Source: a bacterium (GTDB lineage: Bacteria; Atribacterota; JS1; SB-45; 34-128). Taken from it: a DNA stretch of 8,080 nucleotides. Under the pieces are notes generated by a model. It was given only the letters and a program-made list of their open reading frames with translations, did not search any database and was not told the origin of the DNA. The position numbers and the translations under genes are program-made. This document shows, piece by piece, positions 1 to 5,245 of the stretch. The stretch is taken from contig JAHIPN010000455.1 of assembly GCA_018894595.1 (NCBI GenBank), positions 1-8,080 of the forward strand, in the 5' to 3' direction. Within the stretch, counting starts at the first letter, position 1, and every line of letters starts with the position of its first letter.

Positions 1-1035
1 TCAAGGGATAAGTTTGTTATCGATTTTAAGAAAAATGAACTTAGAAACAGGATACTTCAATTTAAAAATCTTTCCCAACCTGATGATATAATTGCACAGG
101 CGTATAATTTAACAGATAAGTCAAACTGGAAAATTCAATATTCCCGAAAAAAAGTAAAAGATTTAGATAATTATGAAAATGATATCAAAGAAATATTATA
201 CCGCCCCTTTGATAATAGATATATATTTTATCACCAATCATTGATTGAGAGAATGCGCCTAGATACTATGCGCCACATGCTGGAAGATAATATTGGCTTG
301 TTAACAACGAGATTTCAATTTAAAAAAGACACCGCATGGTTATGTGCTTTCATTTCGGAAAATATTATTGACATTAATCATTTACAATCACCGGGAACTG
401 CTCAACTGTTTCCTTTATACATATACCCCGACAAAAATAATAAAAATCTTTTCAATCATACTCAAAATGAAAAAGAACCAAATATTTCGCCGTTTGTATT
501 TGAAAAACTAAGTAAAAGTTATAACAAGAAACCCACTCCCGAAGAAATCCTCTATTACATCTATGGCGTTTTTTACAGTAATATCTATCGTGAAACTTAT
601 GCAGAGTTTCTTAAAATAGATTTTCCGCGCGTACCGTTCACTTCGGATTATGATCTATTTATGGAAATGGGAAAATTGGGTAAAGAATTAACTGCTCTGC
701 ACTTGCTCAAAAGTTCGGAACTCGATTTGCCCGTTACCAAATATCAGGGTTCCGAAGATAATGACCGGATTGAAAAAGTAATCTACAAAGAAGATGAGCG
801 GCGCATCTATATCAACGAAGAAAAATATTTTGAGGGTGTTCCACCGGAGATCTGGAATTATCACATTGGCGGTTATCAGGTTTTACGAAAATACCTGAAA
901 GACAGAAAAGATAGAATGATGGACGATGCACCACGATATTGCCGCATTGTTACAGCACTGTATAAAACCATTGAAATTCAAAAACAAATCGATAATATTT
1001 ACCCTGAAATAGAAAAAAATCTTGTGGTATTTTAA
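1..1035 (+). CDS. Type ISP-like restriction-modification enzyme, C-terminal part (5' end outside window)
   Basis: The reading frame is open from base 1 to the TAA at 1033-1035, giving 344 residues with no start in the window; the ATG/TTG codons near 241 are internal. The hallmark is RPFDNRYIFYHQ (about residues 67-78) followed by R-x-R and a histidine-methionine pair (RHM) and NIGLLTTR. This is typical of the C-terminal target-recognition region of single-chain type ISP/IIG restriction-methylation proteins (LlaGI-like; Pfam Type_ISP_C). Further family-like segments are TPEEILYYIYGVFYS, FPRVPFTSDYDLF and PEIWNYHIGGYQVLRKYL. Such proteins are usually well over 1000 residues, with nuclease, helicase and N6-adenine methylase domains upstream; none of these is visible here. 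The C-terminus looks intact. Family assignment is confident; whether the whole enzyme is intact cannot be judged. Confidence 0.85.
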   Translation, partial: SRDKFVIDFKKNELRNRILQFKNLSQPDDIIAQAYNLTDKSNWKIQYSRKKVKDLDNYENDIKEILYRPFDNRYIFYHQSLIERMRLDTMRHMLEDNIGLLTTRFQFKKDTAWLCAFISENIIDINHLQSPGTAQLFPLYIYPDKNNKNLFNHTQNEKEPNISPFVFEKLSKSYNKKPTPEEILYYIYGVFYSNIYRETYAEFLKIDFPRVPFTSDYDLFMEMGKLGKELTALHLLKSSELDLPVTKYQGSEDNDRIEKVIYKEDERRIYINEEKYFEGVPPEIWNYHIGGYQVLRKYLKDRKDRMMDDAPRYCRIVTALYKTIEIQKQIDNIYPEIEKNLVVF

Positions 1036-1069
1036 AATATCAAAAATTTTAAAAGTATGCTTTACTTGA

Positions 1070-1180
1070 ACCATTATAGATAATAGTATTCTTAAACGCT
1101 ACGAACAAGCGAATGATCAATATTATAAAGCTTTAAGGGGAAGAATTGCGGAAGATAAACGTTTATATTTCAATTCTTAA
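1070..1180 (+). pseudogene. Possible degraded coding remnant, unidentified
   Basis: Frame 2 is open from just after a TGA (1067-1069) to a TAA at 1178-1180 and reads as a plausible charged, helical protein tail (ILKRYEQANDQYYKALRG followed by RIAEDKRLYFNS). There is no ATG, GTG or TTG start in the frame and no ribosome-binding site, so it cannot be a normal gene. It ends directly against the GC-rich structured stretch that begins at 1185, which suggests a gene tail left behind by an insertion or deletion. I do not recognise the family. It could also be chance open frame. Confidence 0.2.
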
Positions 1181-1184
1181 ACAC

Positions 1185-1269
1185 AAAAGCGGACCCTGGA
1201 GGCAACTAGTTTACATCTAGTTTATACCACCCTTCCGGTAGTATACCGATTCAGGACTTACCCGCTTTT
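1185..1269. ncRNA. Candidate structured RNA or palindromic element, three nested/adjacent helices
   Basis: An outer helix pairs AAAAGCGG (1185-1192) with CCGCTTTT (1262-1269). Inside it CCTGGA (1195-1200) pairs with TTCAGG (1250-1255), including one G-U pair if read on the plus strand. Within these lie two adjacent hairpins: AACTAG/CTAGTT (1204-1209 with 1217-1222, 7-nt loop) and TATACCACC/GGTAGTATA (1223-1231 with 1237-1245, one mismatch, 5-nt loop). The last can alternatively refold as CGGTA/TACCG (1236-1240 with 1244-1248). This makes a multi-helix junction. The stretch 1185-1330 is about 48% G+C by hand count, far above its surroundings, as is common for structured RNAs in AT-rich genomes. 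The G-U pair slightly favours plus-strand transcription. I do not recognise an RNA family; a palindromic transposon end is the alternative. Confidence 0.4.
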
Positions 1270-1279
1270 ACAAAACCGA

Positions 1280-1330
1280 CCACCCTACCTATCTTTCGAA
1301 GAGACCCCTAGCCTCTTATTAGCAGGGTGG
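1280..1330. repeat. Long hairpin / inverted repeat CCACCCT...AGGGTGG
   Basis: CCACCCT (1280-1286) and AGGGTGG (1324-1330) are perfect inverted repeats closing a 37-nt interior. The interior can form AAGAG/CTCTT (1299-1303 with 1313-1317, 9-nt loop) or TCTT/AAGA nearby. It sits 10 nt after the multi-helix element at 1185-1269 and shares its raised G+C, so the two are probably one unit. No T-run follows, so it is not a standard intrinsic terminator on either strand. Confidence 0.5.
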
Positions 1331-1375
1331 AACCTTTAAATCTAATTTAATAATATATGAATGTTATGTGAATAT

Positions 1376-1397
1376 CAAATGAAACGCAAATGAAAGG
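1376..1397 (+). repeat. Two tandem 11-bp repeats, CAAATGAAASG
   Basis: CAAATGAAACG (1376-1386) is followed immediately by CAAATGAAAGG (1387-1397), differing at one base. The second copy supplies the AAAGG that can serve as ribosome-binding site for the truncated antitoxin frame starting at 1406. It may be a small leftover operator or simple slippage. Confidence 0.4.
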
Positions 1398-1405
1398 CAT
1401 TTATT

Positions 1406-1582
1406 ATGAAAAAAACTAAAACTTATATGGATAGGTTAATGGAAAATAAAGAATTTCGGGAAAAATTCGATAAGGAATATCGAAATCTTTGTGTTGCAGA
1501 AAAAATTGCCAAAATTCGCCATCAAGAAAAATTAACACAAGATAATCCGGTTAATCGAAGGAATAATAGTAAATCATTTTAA
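1406..1582 (+). pseudogene. Truncated HigA-type antitoxin (XRE family), 58 codons
   Basis: ATG at 1406 is preceded by AAAGG with 8-nt spacing; TAA is at 1580-1582. The 58-residue product matches the N-terminal half of HigA-like antitoxins: a YMDRLMENKEFREKFDKEY arm, then the AEKIAKIRHQEKLTQ start of the helix-turn-helix, where LTQ normally opens recognition of the XRE fold. After LTQ (residues 43-45) the expected HTH (ELA-x-x-x-G-x-S) is replaced by an unrelated asparagine- and arginine-rich tail. Full HigA proteins are about 90-110 residues, so roughly half the protein including the DNA-reading helix is missing. No HigB toxin gene is recognisable upstream. It may be translated but should not bind DNA; I infer a relic of a higBA module. 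Confidence 0.6.
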
Positions 1583-1626
1583 ATCTTAACAATACACAAT
1601 TTTTACGTCCCCTGCCCTTTTCTACT

Positions 1627-1695
1627 CTACTTATCAACGTTTAGCGGTGTCTCAAGTTTTTTAAATATTTCGATAAACTTAATACTTTCTTCATT
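1627..1695 (-). pseudogene. Relic of a mazF 3' end (22 codons and stop)
   Basis: On the minus strand a frame opened by a TAA (1696-1698) encodes 22 residues ending at TAG (1629-1627), including IEIFKKLETPLN. This matches the C-terminus of the intact MazF in this window (LEILKKLETLLSF). At DNA level 1641-1671 matches 4024-4054 at 29 of 31 positions without gaps, in the same orientation. Nothing of the MazF N-terminus is found upstream, where the HEPN-protein gene ends at 1765. I infer a fragment of a second mazF-like gene, or a recombination scar. Confidence 0.55.
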
Positions 1696-1746
1696 TTATA
1701 TTTCTCAATATTATGATTATAAAATAACCATAAGTGTTCATGTTAT

Positions 1747-1773
1747 CCAAATAAAACAGATGTTTTAATTTGG
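1747..1773. terminator. AT-rich hairpin at the end of the HEPN-protein gene
   Basis: CCAAATAAAACA (1747-1758) and TGTTTTAATTTGG (1761-1773) form an inverted repeat with one bulged base and a very short loop. It overlaps the last codons and the TAA of the minus-strand HEPN gene. Its position fits transcript end formation, but no clear U-tract follows on the minus strand, so the terminator call is tentative; it may only stabilise the 3' end. Confidence 0.3.
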
Positions 1774-2631
1774 TATATCAATTACACAACTAACATAATT
1801 GACCAAGGAAATTGCTTTCAGACTATTAATTTTGCTTCCATAGTCTAAGGACTCTCCATGGAGAACCATATGTCTATTTAATCCATTAAATTCTCTTGGT
1901 CTCTCATTCTCTGAAGCATTAATTGGAAGTGTTTTTGCAAGCGGACTTAGCAAGGCAGCCATAAAAGTATCATTAGCTATCTGTTCAACATAAATCGCTG
2001 TTTGAGGTTTCCTATTAGATTTCATGAATAAATATTGCCCAACTGCTTCTTTACAAATCCCATCAGTCTGAGCAAGAAAAATAGGTATAGAAAGGCAATA
2101 TTCTTCCCGTCGATGGGCATTAAAGGCTGCTTTAAGCAAATGCTTTCTGCTGGGGAACTTTTTCAAAATAGATTTCTCAAACTCACATAAATGGTTTTCA
2201 AAATATTTTACAAGTGTATCCTCAGCCTTTAGTAAATTTCCTTCATCAAGAATATCCCTGAGGTACCAGAGAGTTGGTAGAGGCATCTCTAAGTCTAAAT
2301 ACCACCCATTTTCCCCTAATAGTAAAAGTACTTCCTGAATATTTTTTGGTAACTCCTGAAAACTGTTTTTTAAACCATCGAATGTTGGAATTATCGACCT
2401 TTGTATTGCTTTTTGTAAATCGTTCGCATGATTAGTAAATATTGATAAATCAATAGCCGGAACATTAGAATAGATTGCCTTGCCAACAGATTCTAGCTTC
2501 ACCTTCATTATTCCCATAGACCGTGCAGGTTTTTCTAATTCTTTTTTAATATATGACAATTTTTCACCGAGTTGCCCAGATAGCTTCTGTAACTCTTCAA
2601 AATAAGCACTAAAAGTTCTATTACTATCCAT
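1765..2631 (-). CDS. HEPN-like protein with R-x4-H motif, putative RNase effector
   Basis: The product has 288 residues. ATG at 2631-2629 is preceded by AAGAGG (2644-2639) at 7-nt spacing. The N-terminal 40 residues are charged and probably coiled coil; the middle is helical with no family recognised. The C-terminal 120 residues carry SIPIFLAQTDGICKE (181-195) and then LNRHMVLHGES, whose R253-x4-H258 fits the R-x4-6-H catalytic motif of HEPN RNases, followed by DYGSKINSLKAISLVNYV. This C-terminal pattern recurs in uncharacterised bacterial proteins. Many HEPN proteins are RNA-cutting toxins or defence effectors; catalysis here is inference. The gene lies 46 bp behind the RelE-like toxin gene, same strand, with no convincing promoter between, so co-transcription is likely. 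No signal peptide or membrane segment is evident. Confidence 0.7.
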   Translation of the reverse strand: MDSNRTFSAYFEELQKLSGQLGEKLSYIKKELEKPARSMGIMKVKLESVGKAIYSNVPAIDLSIFTNHANDLQKAIQRSIIPTFDGLKNSFQELPKNIQEVLLLLGENGWYLDLEMPLPTLWYLRDILDEGNLLKAEDTLVKYFENHLCEFEKSILKKFPSRKHLLKAAFNAHRREEYCLSIPIFLAQTDGICKEAVGQYLFMKSNRKPQTAIYVEQIANDTFMAALLSPLAKTLPINASENERPREFNGLNRHMVLHGESLDYGSKINSLKAISLVNYVSCVIDIPN

Positions 2632-2677
2632 TTGATTTCCTCTTAAATAGTTAAATTTTTTGAGATATGAACTCTTA

Positions 2678-3070
2678 TTAGCGACACTCCTCTTTTTGAG
2701 AGTAATATCTTAAAATTCTGTCTCTGTCCTCGTTTGCTTTTTGACCTTTATAATAGATTTCTATAAATTCAATAATATCTTCCTTTTCAAAATAGGCATA
2801 GATAATCCGGATTCCACTTACAACACCTTTTCCTTTTAATGCTTTACAGGCAAACTTTTTAGCTTTATAAATCTTAGGGTTATCAATACCGAGATCAGAC
2901 ATTCTAACTATACCAGGGGTATCCTTTTCCAATTTATGGGCAAGTTTTAACTGAACATTAATGAACGTGTTCAGATCCTCATCAAGAGTCCTAAACTTTT
3001 TAAACAGTCTCTTGAAGTCTTTCTCAAACTCATTGATTCTACGTATCTCATTAAATATCTTCTTCTTCAC
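2678..3070 (-). CDS. RelE/ParE-superfamily toxin paired with the Panacea antitoxin
   Basis: The product has 130 residues. The start is GTG (3070-3068), with GAGGG about 7 nt upstream inside the end of the antitoxin gene; the two frames overlap by 20 bp, so translation is coupled. The C-terminal half has the RelE/ParE signature, a basic stretch (KAKKFACKALKGKG, 69-82) then the strand pair SGIRIIYAYFEKEDIIEFIEIY (85-106, core GIRIIYAYF) and a basic ending. The N-terminal 45 residues form the long helix pair usual for the family. The known role of RelE/ParE folds is mRNA cleavage or gyrase poisoning; which applies here cannot be told. The antitoxin gene comes first, opposite to the toxin-first order typical of higBA. 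It is slightly longer than classical RelE (about 95 residues). Family assignment is good; toxicity is inferred. Confidence 0.75.
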   Translation of the reverse strand: MKKKIFNEIRRINEFEKDFKRLFKKFRTLDEDLNTFINVQLKLAHKLEKDTPGIVRMSDLGIDNPKIYKAKKFACKALKGKGVVSGIRIIYAYFEKEDIIEFIEIYYKGQKANEDRDRILRYYSQKEECR

Positions 3071-3845
3071 TATACTCCCTCATTGAATAAAATGCGGTGC
3101 GGTAAAATACGGATTCATAATCAATTATATCCCCTTCTTCTGTAGTCATCCAGGGAACATCATTATGCGAATATTCGCTAATTTTTTTGGCATTCATATC
3201 TGATAGTATATTCAAAACATCATCGATGACCCTTTGCTCTTTAGTGCTCAATTTGGATAAATCAGGATCCCTAAGCGGTATATATTTTGTTTGGGGATAT
3301 TGAAAGTATTCATCCTGTATTTTAACCAGGTCTTTCCCCTGCATCTCTTCAGCGATTTTAACAAATTCCTTGGGTGTTGGCCCATAATGGTTTTTGATAT
3401 AGGTAGCACCAATTAGTTGTTCTTCATATTTTTCATAATAATTAAAGTCGATAAAGTAAAGCAGTTTGTATAATACAGATTCACCCACATTGGGCTTAGA
3501 ACCGACTTTCCCTAAGATATAAAGCAGTACTTCTTTGAATTTTTCAATATTTTTCTGTGGTACGCTGATTCTTATTTCGTTTTTCTTTTCCACCTTTTGT
3601 TTCTTGCTTTTTTCAAACACAACTTCAATATCCTCATCTAAATTAAGCAAAACATTTGTTGTAACATTAAATATCCTGGATAGTTTAATCAGTTCTTCAG
3701 TACATATTTTGCGACGACCGTTCTCTATCTGTGAAACAGCAACCCTGCTAATCCCCATCCTCTTGGCCAAATCCTCTTGAGATAAATCCAATCTCTCTCT
3801 TAATTCCTTTATTCTATTAGATATTTTTCCGGTGAGGGTATCCAT
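3051..3845 (-). CDS. XRE-Panacea (DUF4065/SocA-like) antitoxin
   Basis: The product has 264 residues. I chose the ATG at 3845-3843 because AGGAGG (3860-3855) lies 9 nt upstream and a strong promoter lies just behind; the frame stays open for 58 more codons but that part covers the promoter and is not protein-like. Residues 11-66 form a canonical XRE helix-turn-helix (LSQEDLAKRMGISRVAVSQIENGRR). A charged linker (75-98) leads to a Panacea/DUF4065 domain (about 100-250) with VLYKLLYFIDF, the NHYGPTPKEF loop (152-161) and SEYSHNDVPW (223-232). Panacea domains are known to neutralise many unrelated toxins, with the HTH usually giving autoregulation. It pairs with the overlapping RelE/ParE-like toxin downstream. 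Confidence 0.88.
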   Translation of the reverse strand: MDTLTGKISNRIKELRERLDLSQEDLAKRMGISRVAVSQIENGRRKICTEELIKLSRIFNVTTNVLLNLDEDIEVVFEKSKKQKVEKKNEIRISVPQKNIEKFKEVLLYILGKVGSKPNVGESVLYKLLYFIDFNYYEKYEEQLIGATYIKNHYGPTPKEFVKIAEEMQGKDLVKIQDEYFQYPQTKYIPLRDPDLSKLSTKEQRVIDDVLNILSDMNAKKISEYSHNDVPWMTTEEGDIIDYESVFYRTAFYSMREYSEEEDI

Positions 3846-3854
3846 GATACATTT

Positions 3855-3860
3855 CCTCCT
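3855..3860 (-). promoter_or_regulatory. Ribosome-binding site of the Panacea antitoxin
   Basis: AGGAGG on the minus strand, 9 nt before the ATG at 3845. A second purine run (GGGAGGA, about 3862-3868) lies just upstream. This site decides the start against the longer open frame reaching to 4019. Confidence 0.8.
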
Positions 3861-3882
3861 ATCCTCCCTTAATTTTGATACT

Positions 3883-3911
3883 ATTTTATAACATGTAATA
3901 TAATATGTCAA
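3883..3911 (-). promoter_or_regulatory. Promoter of the Panacea antitoxin / RelE-like toxin / HEPN unit
   Basis: The minus strand reads TTGACA (3911-3906, perfect -35), a 17-bp spacer and TAAAAT (3888-3883, 5 of 6 for -10). Transcription would begin about 3876, giving a leader of about 30 nt carrying AGGAGG. It separates this unit from mazEF, which ends 105 bp upstream. Confidence 0.8.
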
Positions 3912-3924
3912 GTATTTGTTATAA
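3886..3924. promoter_or_regulatory. Candidate operator: TTATAACA / TGTTATAA inverted repeat
   Basis: TTATAACA (3886-3893) and TGTTATAA (3917-3924) are perfect 8-bp inverted repeats bracketing the -35 and reaching into the -10 of the promoter. Between them ACAT (3891... as ACATG) and ATGT give a second, smaller dyad. The placement fits repression by the XRE domain of the encoded antitoxin; binding is inferred. Confidence 0.5.
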
Positions 3925-4015
3925 TTTCTAACAATGGTCTTTATGGATAAGGAAAATAAAAAAGGGGGAAAATTGATTAAGCAGTAAGATTTATTGAAGC
4001 CAAGTACGCTACCCA

Positions 4016-4357
4016 TCAAAAACTTAGCAGTGTCTCAAGTTTTTTTAATATTTCCAAAATCACTGCCTCAGATAATTTATCACAAAATTCTGCATTTCTA
4101 ATTTTCCAATCAAGACTTTTTACCTGGTCTGATAAAACAACCCCTACTACCTTTAATCCGAATGGGATCATGACTTCAAAAGGATATCCTTTTATTTGAT
4201 TGGTTATCGGGCACAATAAGGCCAGGCCAACTTTACCATTATAAGATTTTGGCGATAGAGCTACTGCAGGACGTCTTCCGGATTGCTCATGGCCGGCTTG
4301 AGGCTGCATATCTATCCAAACTATATCACCTCTGTGTGGAATAAAGTTGCTCGCCAT
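4016..4357 (-). CDS. mazF: MazF/PemK-family endoribonuclease toxin
   Basis: The start is ATG at 4357-4355, overlapping the mazE TGA by one base (TGATG); a GTG one codon earlier is possible but gives a poorer fit to the family N-terminus. The 113-residue product closely follows E. coli MazF: GDIVWIDMQPQAGHEQSGRRPAVALSP-type N-terminus (here GDIVWIDMQP ... GRRPAVALSP), YNGKVGLALLCPITNQIKGYP, and LSDQVKSLDW. The expected catalytic pair is present: Arg29 in GRRPAV and Thr52 in CPITNQ (numbered from the ATG), corresponding to R29 and T52 of E. coli MazF. The C-terminus (ILEILKKLETLLSF) matches a relic at 1627-1695. Known function: sequence-specific cleavage of single-stranded RNA, blocked by MazE. 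The protein appears intact and full length. Confidence 0.93.
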   Translation of the reverse strand: MASNFIPHRGDIVWIDMQPQAGHEQSGRRPAVALSPKSYNGKVGLALLCPITNQIKGYPFEVMIPFGLKVVGVVLSDQVKSLDWKIRNAEFCDKLSEAVILEILKKLETLLSF

Positions 4358-4599
4358 CACCAGATTTCTTTTCCAACCGGGGACCCGATGTTAAATTCTC
4401 CGTGAAGATTGTTTTTAGAAACGCCTTTTAAAAGTTTTTCGAGCGAATATTCTTTTTTGCTAATTGGCGTAATAATAATACTGCCTTGATCAATAGATAT
4501 ATCAACCATTTCGTTCAGCTTCAGGTTTGCGTCTGATGCAAATAATTTGGGAATTCGTAACGCCAGGCTGTTCCCCCACTTTTTAATCGTAGTCTGCAT
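4357..4599 (-). CDS. mazE: MazE-family antitoxin (AbrB-type DNA-binding domain)
   Basis: The start is ATG at 4599-4597, with GGAAGG (4611-4606) at 6-nt spacing; the frame is open 38 codons further upstream but that part spans the promoter. The product has 80 residues. The N-terminal half is a SpoVT/AbrB swapped-hairpin domain with the MazE signature TIKKWGNSLALRIPK (4-18), then LKLNEMVDISIDQGSIIITP. The C-terminal 30 residues, acidic to mixed and probably disordered, would wrap around MazF. The last codon overlaps mazF, so the pair is translationally coupled. MazE proteins autoregulate their promoter together with MazF. Confidence 0.9.
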   Translation of the reverse strand: MQTTIKKWGNSLALRIPKLFASDANLKLNEMVDISIDQGSIIITPISKKEYSLEKLLKGVSKNNLHGEFNIGSPVGKEIW

Positions 4600-4631
4600 A
4601 TAGCACCTTCCTTTCAAAAATGAACTATAAA

Positions 4632-4666
4632 ATGTATCTACAATGATTATACATCCTCCATATGTA
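4632..4666. promoter_or_regulatory. Candidate mazEF operator dyads
   Basis: ATGTAT (4632-4637) and ATACAT (4649-4654) form an inverted repeat across the -10 and start site; a second dyad TACAT/ATGTA (4650-4654 with 4662-4666) overlaps it in the spacer. Alternating overlapping dyads at a mazE promoter fit MazE/MazF autoregulation; binding is inferred. Confidence 0.4.
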
Positions 4667-4674
4667 AATTTCAA
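4646..4674 (-). promoter_or_regulatory. mazEF promoter
   Basis: The minus strand has TTGAAA (4674-4669, 5 of 6 for -35), a 17-bp spacer and a perfect TATAAT (4651-4646). The predicted start near 4639 gives a leader of about 40 nt with GGAAGG before mazE. Confidence 0.8.
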
Positions 4675-4874
4675 GCGAAAGGTATCCCATATTTTACTCC
4701 AAAAGTGCATCACTTCTTCTAAAAGAATAAACGGATCTATACCATCTTTCTTCCCTTCTGTTTTTAAATAGCCTTGCCTCTATTTTAATCCTGTCAATAA
4801 TAGCCACTTGGCATAGACCTCTTCCCATCTGATAAATCTAAATAATATTTCTTATTCAGCTTTTAATTTTATAT
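4675..4874. other. Gene-free divergent region between mazEF and the merR-sufSE-parAB unit
   Basis: The 341 bp between the mazE and merR starts hold the two divergent promoters at their ends and no supported gene in the middle. On the minus strand a 44-codon ATG frame (4828-4694) reads as an arginine-rich peptide (ending RRSDALLE) but lacks a ribosome-binding site. It resembles no family I know, so it may be a remnant of an older gene upstream of mazEF. The plus strand becomes very AT-rich from about 4830. Confidence 0.5.
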
Positions 4875-4903
4875 TTGACATCTTATTTTTTTTAAGTTAA
4901 ACT
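4875..4903 (+). promoter_or_regulatory. Probable promoter of the merR-sufS-sufE-parA-parB run
   Basis: TTGACA (4875-4880, perfect -35), 17-bp spacer containing an eight-T run, and TAAACT (4898-4903, 4 of 6 for -10). Start near 4910 gives a leader of about 30 nt with AGGTG before the merR-like ATG. It is the only convincing promoter seen in the downstream five-gene run. Confidence 0.55.
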
Positions 4904-4940
4904 ATAGAAAAATAAATTTATATTCTTGTAGGTGAAATAA

Positions 4941-5171
4941 ATGCAAACTTCGGATGTCCTAAAAAAAATAAATATCCCCAGACATAAACTATATTATCTG
5001 GAGCAAAAAGGCTACATCAAACCTGAGAAAATAACCAGAGGCGATCTAGAAATGAGAGAATATACAGATGAAGACTTTCGCAAAATCCAGATAATATGGA
5101 AATTTTTGAAGCAGGGCTTTAAGCATAGGGCTGCATATCAAAAAGCAATGGAAAATCTAAATAAGTCTTAA
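4941..5171 (+). CDS. Small MerR-family HTH protein without effector domain
   Basis: The ATG at 4941 is preceded by AGGTG (4930-4934) with 6-nt spacing. The 76-residue product is a single MerR winged-HTH domain: TSDVLKKINIPRHKLYYLEQKGYIKP (3-28, first helices and the YYLEQKGYI core), the wing, then REYTDEDFRKIQIIWKFLKQGF (39-60). It ends shortly after the DNA-binding domain, so the coiled-coil and ligand-binding part of classical MerR regulators is absent. It leads a same-strand run with sufSE and parAB. It could regulate this run or act as a DNA-binding accessory of partition; neither is shown by sequence. Confidence 0.8.
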   Translation: MQTSDVLKKINIPRHKLYYLEQKGYIKPEKITRGDLEMREYTDEDFRKIQIIWKFLKQGFKHRAAYQKAMENLNKS

Positions 5172-5177
5172 GCCGGT

Positions 5178-5245
5178 GCTTTATCTAAAATCTAAAGAAG
5201 GTTAAGATAAAATATAATTATGAATAAGGAAAATACCCATAAAAT
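5178..5245 (+). repeat. Leader/start repeat, copy A (sufS)
   Basis: This copy matches 6925-6992 without gaps at 60 of 68 bases by hand count. It covers the intergenic leader after merR and the first eight to nine codons of sufS. A block of 23 identical bases runs from 5200 to the sufS ATG. Both copies have a purine-rich Shine-Dalgarno-like run (here GAAGG, 5197-5201) about 18 nt before the ATG, unusually far. Confidence 0.85.

Noticed and set aside
1324..1334. AGGGTGGAACC matches the core of the T-box riboswitch sequence (AGGGTGGNACC).
   Set aside because: No Stem I landmarks or specifier loop were found upstream, no terminator follows, and the next gene is a truncated antitoxin, not an aminoacyl-tRNA synthetase or amino-acid gene. 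AGGGTGG is also explained as one arm of the inverted repeat with 1280-1286. An Rfam T-box search would settle it.
3930..4015. T-rich run after mazF on the minus strand (about 3957-3966) as a terminator.
   Set aside because: No stable GC hairpin precedes it.
3846..4019. N-terminal extension of the Panacea antitoxin frame by 58 codons.
   Set aside because: It covers the promoter and operator, overlaps the end of mazF, lacks a Shine-Dalgarno site, and the ATG at 3845 has AGGAGG at good distance.
4600..4713. 38-codon upstream extension of mazE.
   Set aside because: It spans a TATAAT promoter; the MazE fold begins right at the ATG at 4599, which has GGAAGG 6 nt upstream.
4694..4828. 44-codon ATG frame on the minus strand upstream of mazEF, arginine-rich.
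   Set aside because: No ribosome-binding site and no recognisable family. It is mentioned in the intergenic entry only.
5213..5218. TATAAT just before the sufS ATG (and the matching copy before parA) as a -10 element.
   Set aside because: It ends one base before the ATG, so transcription would start inside the gene, and no -35 lies 16-18 bp upstream.
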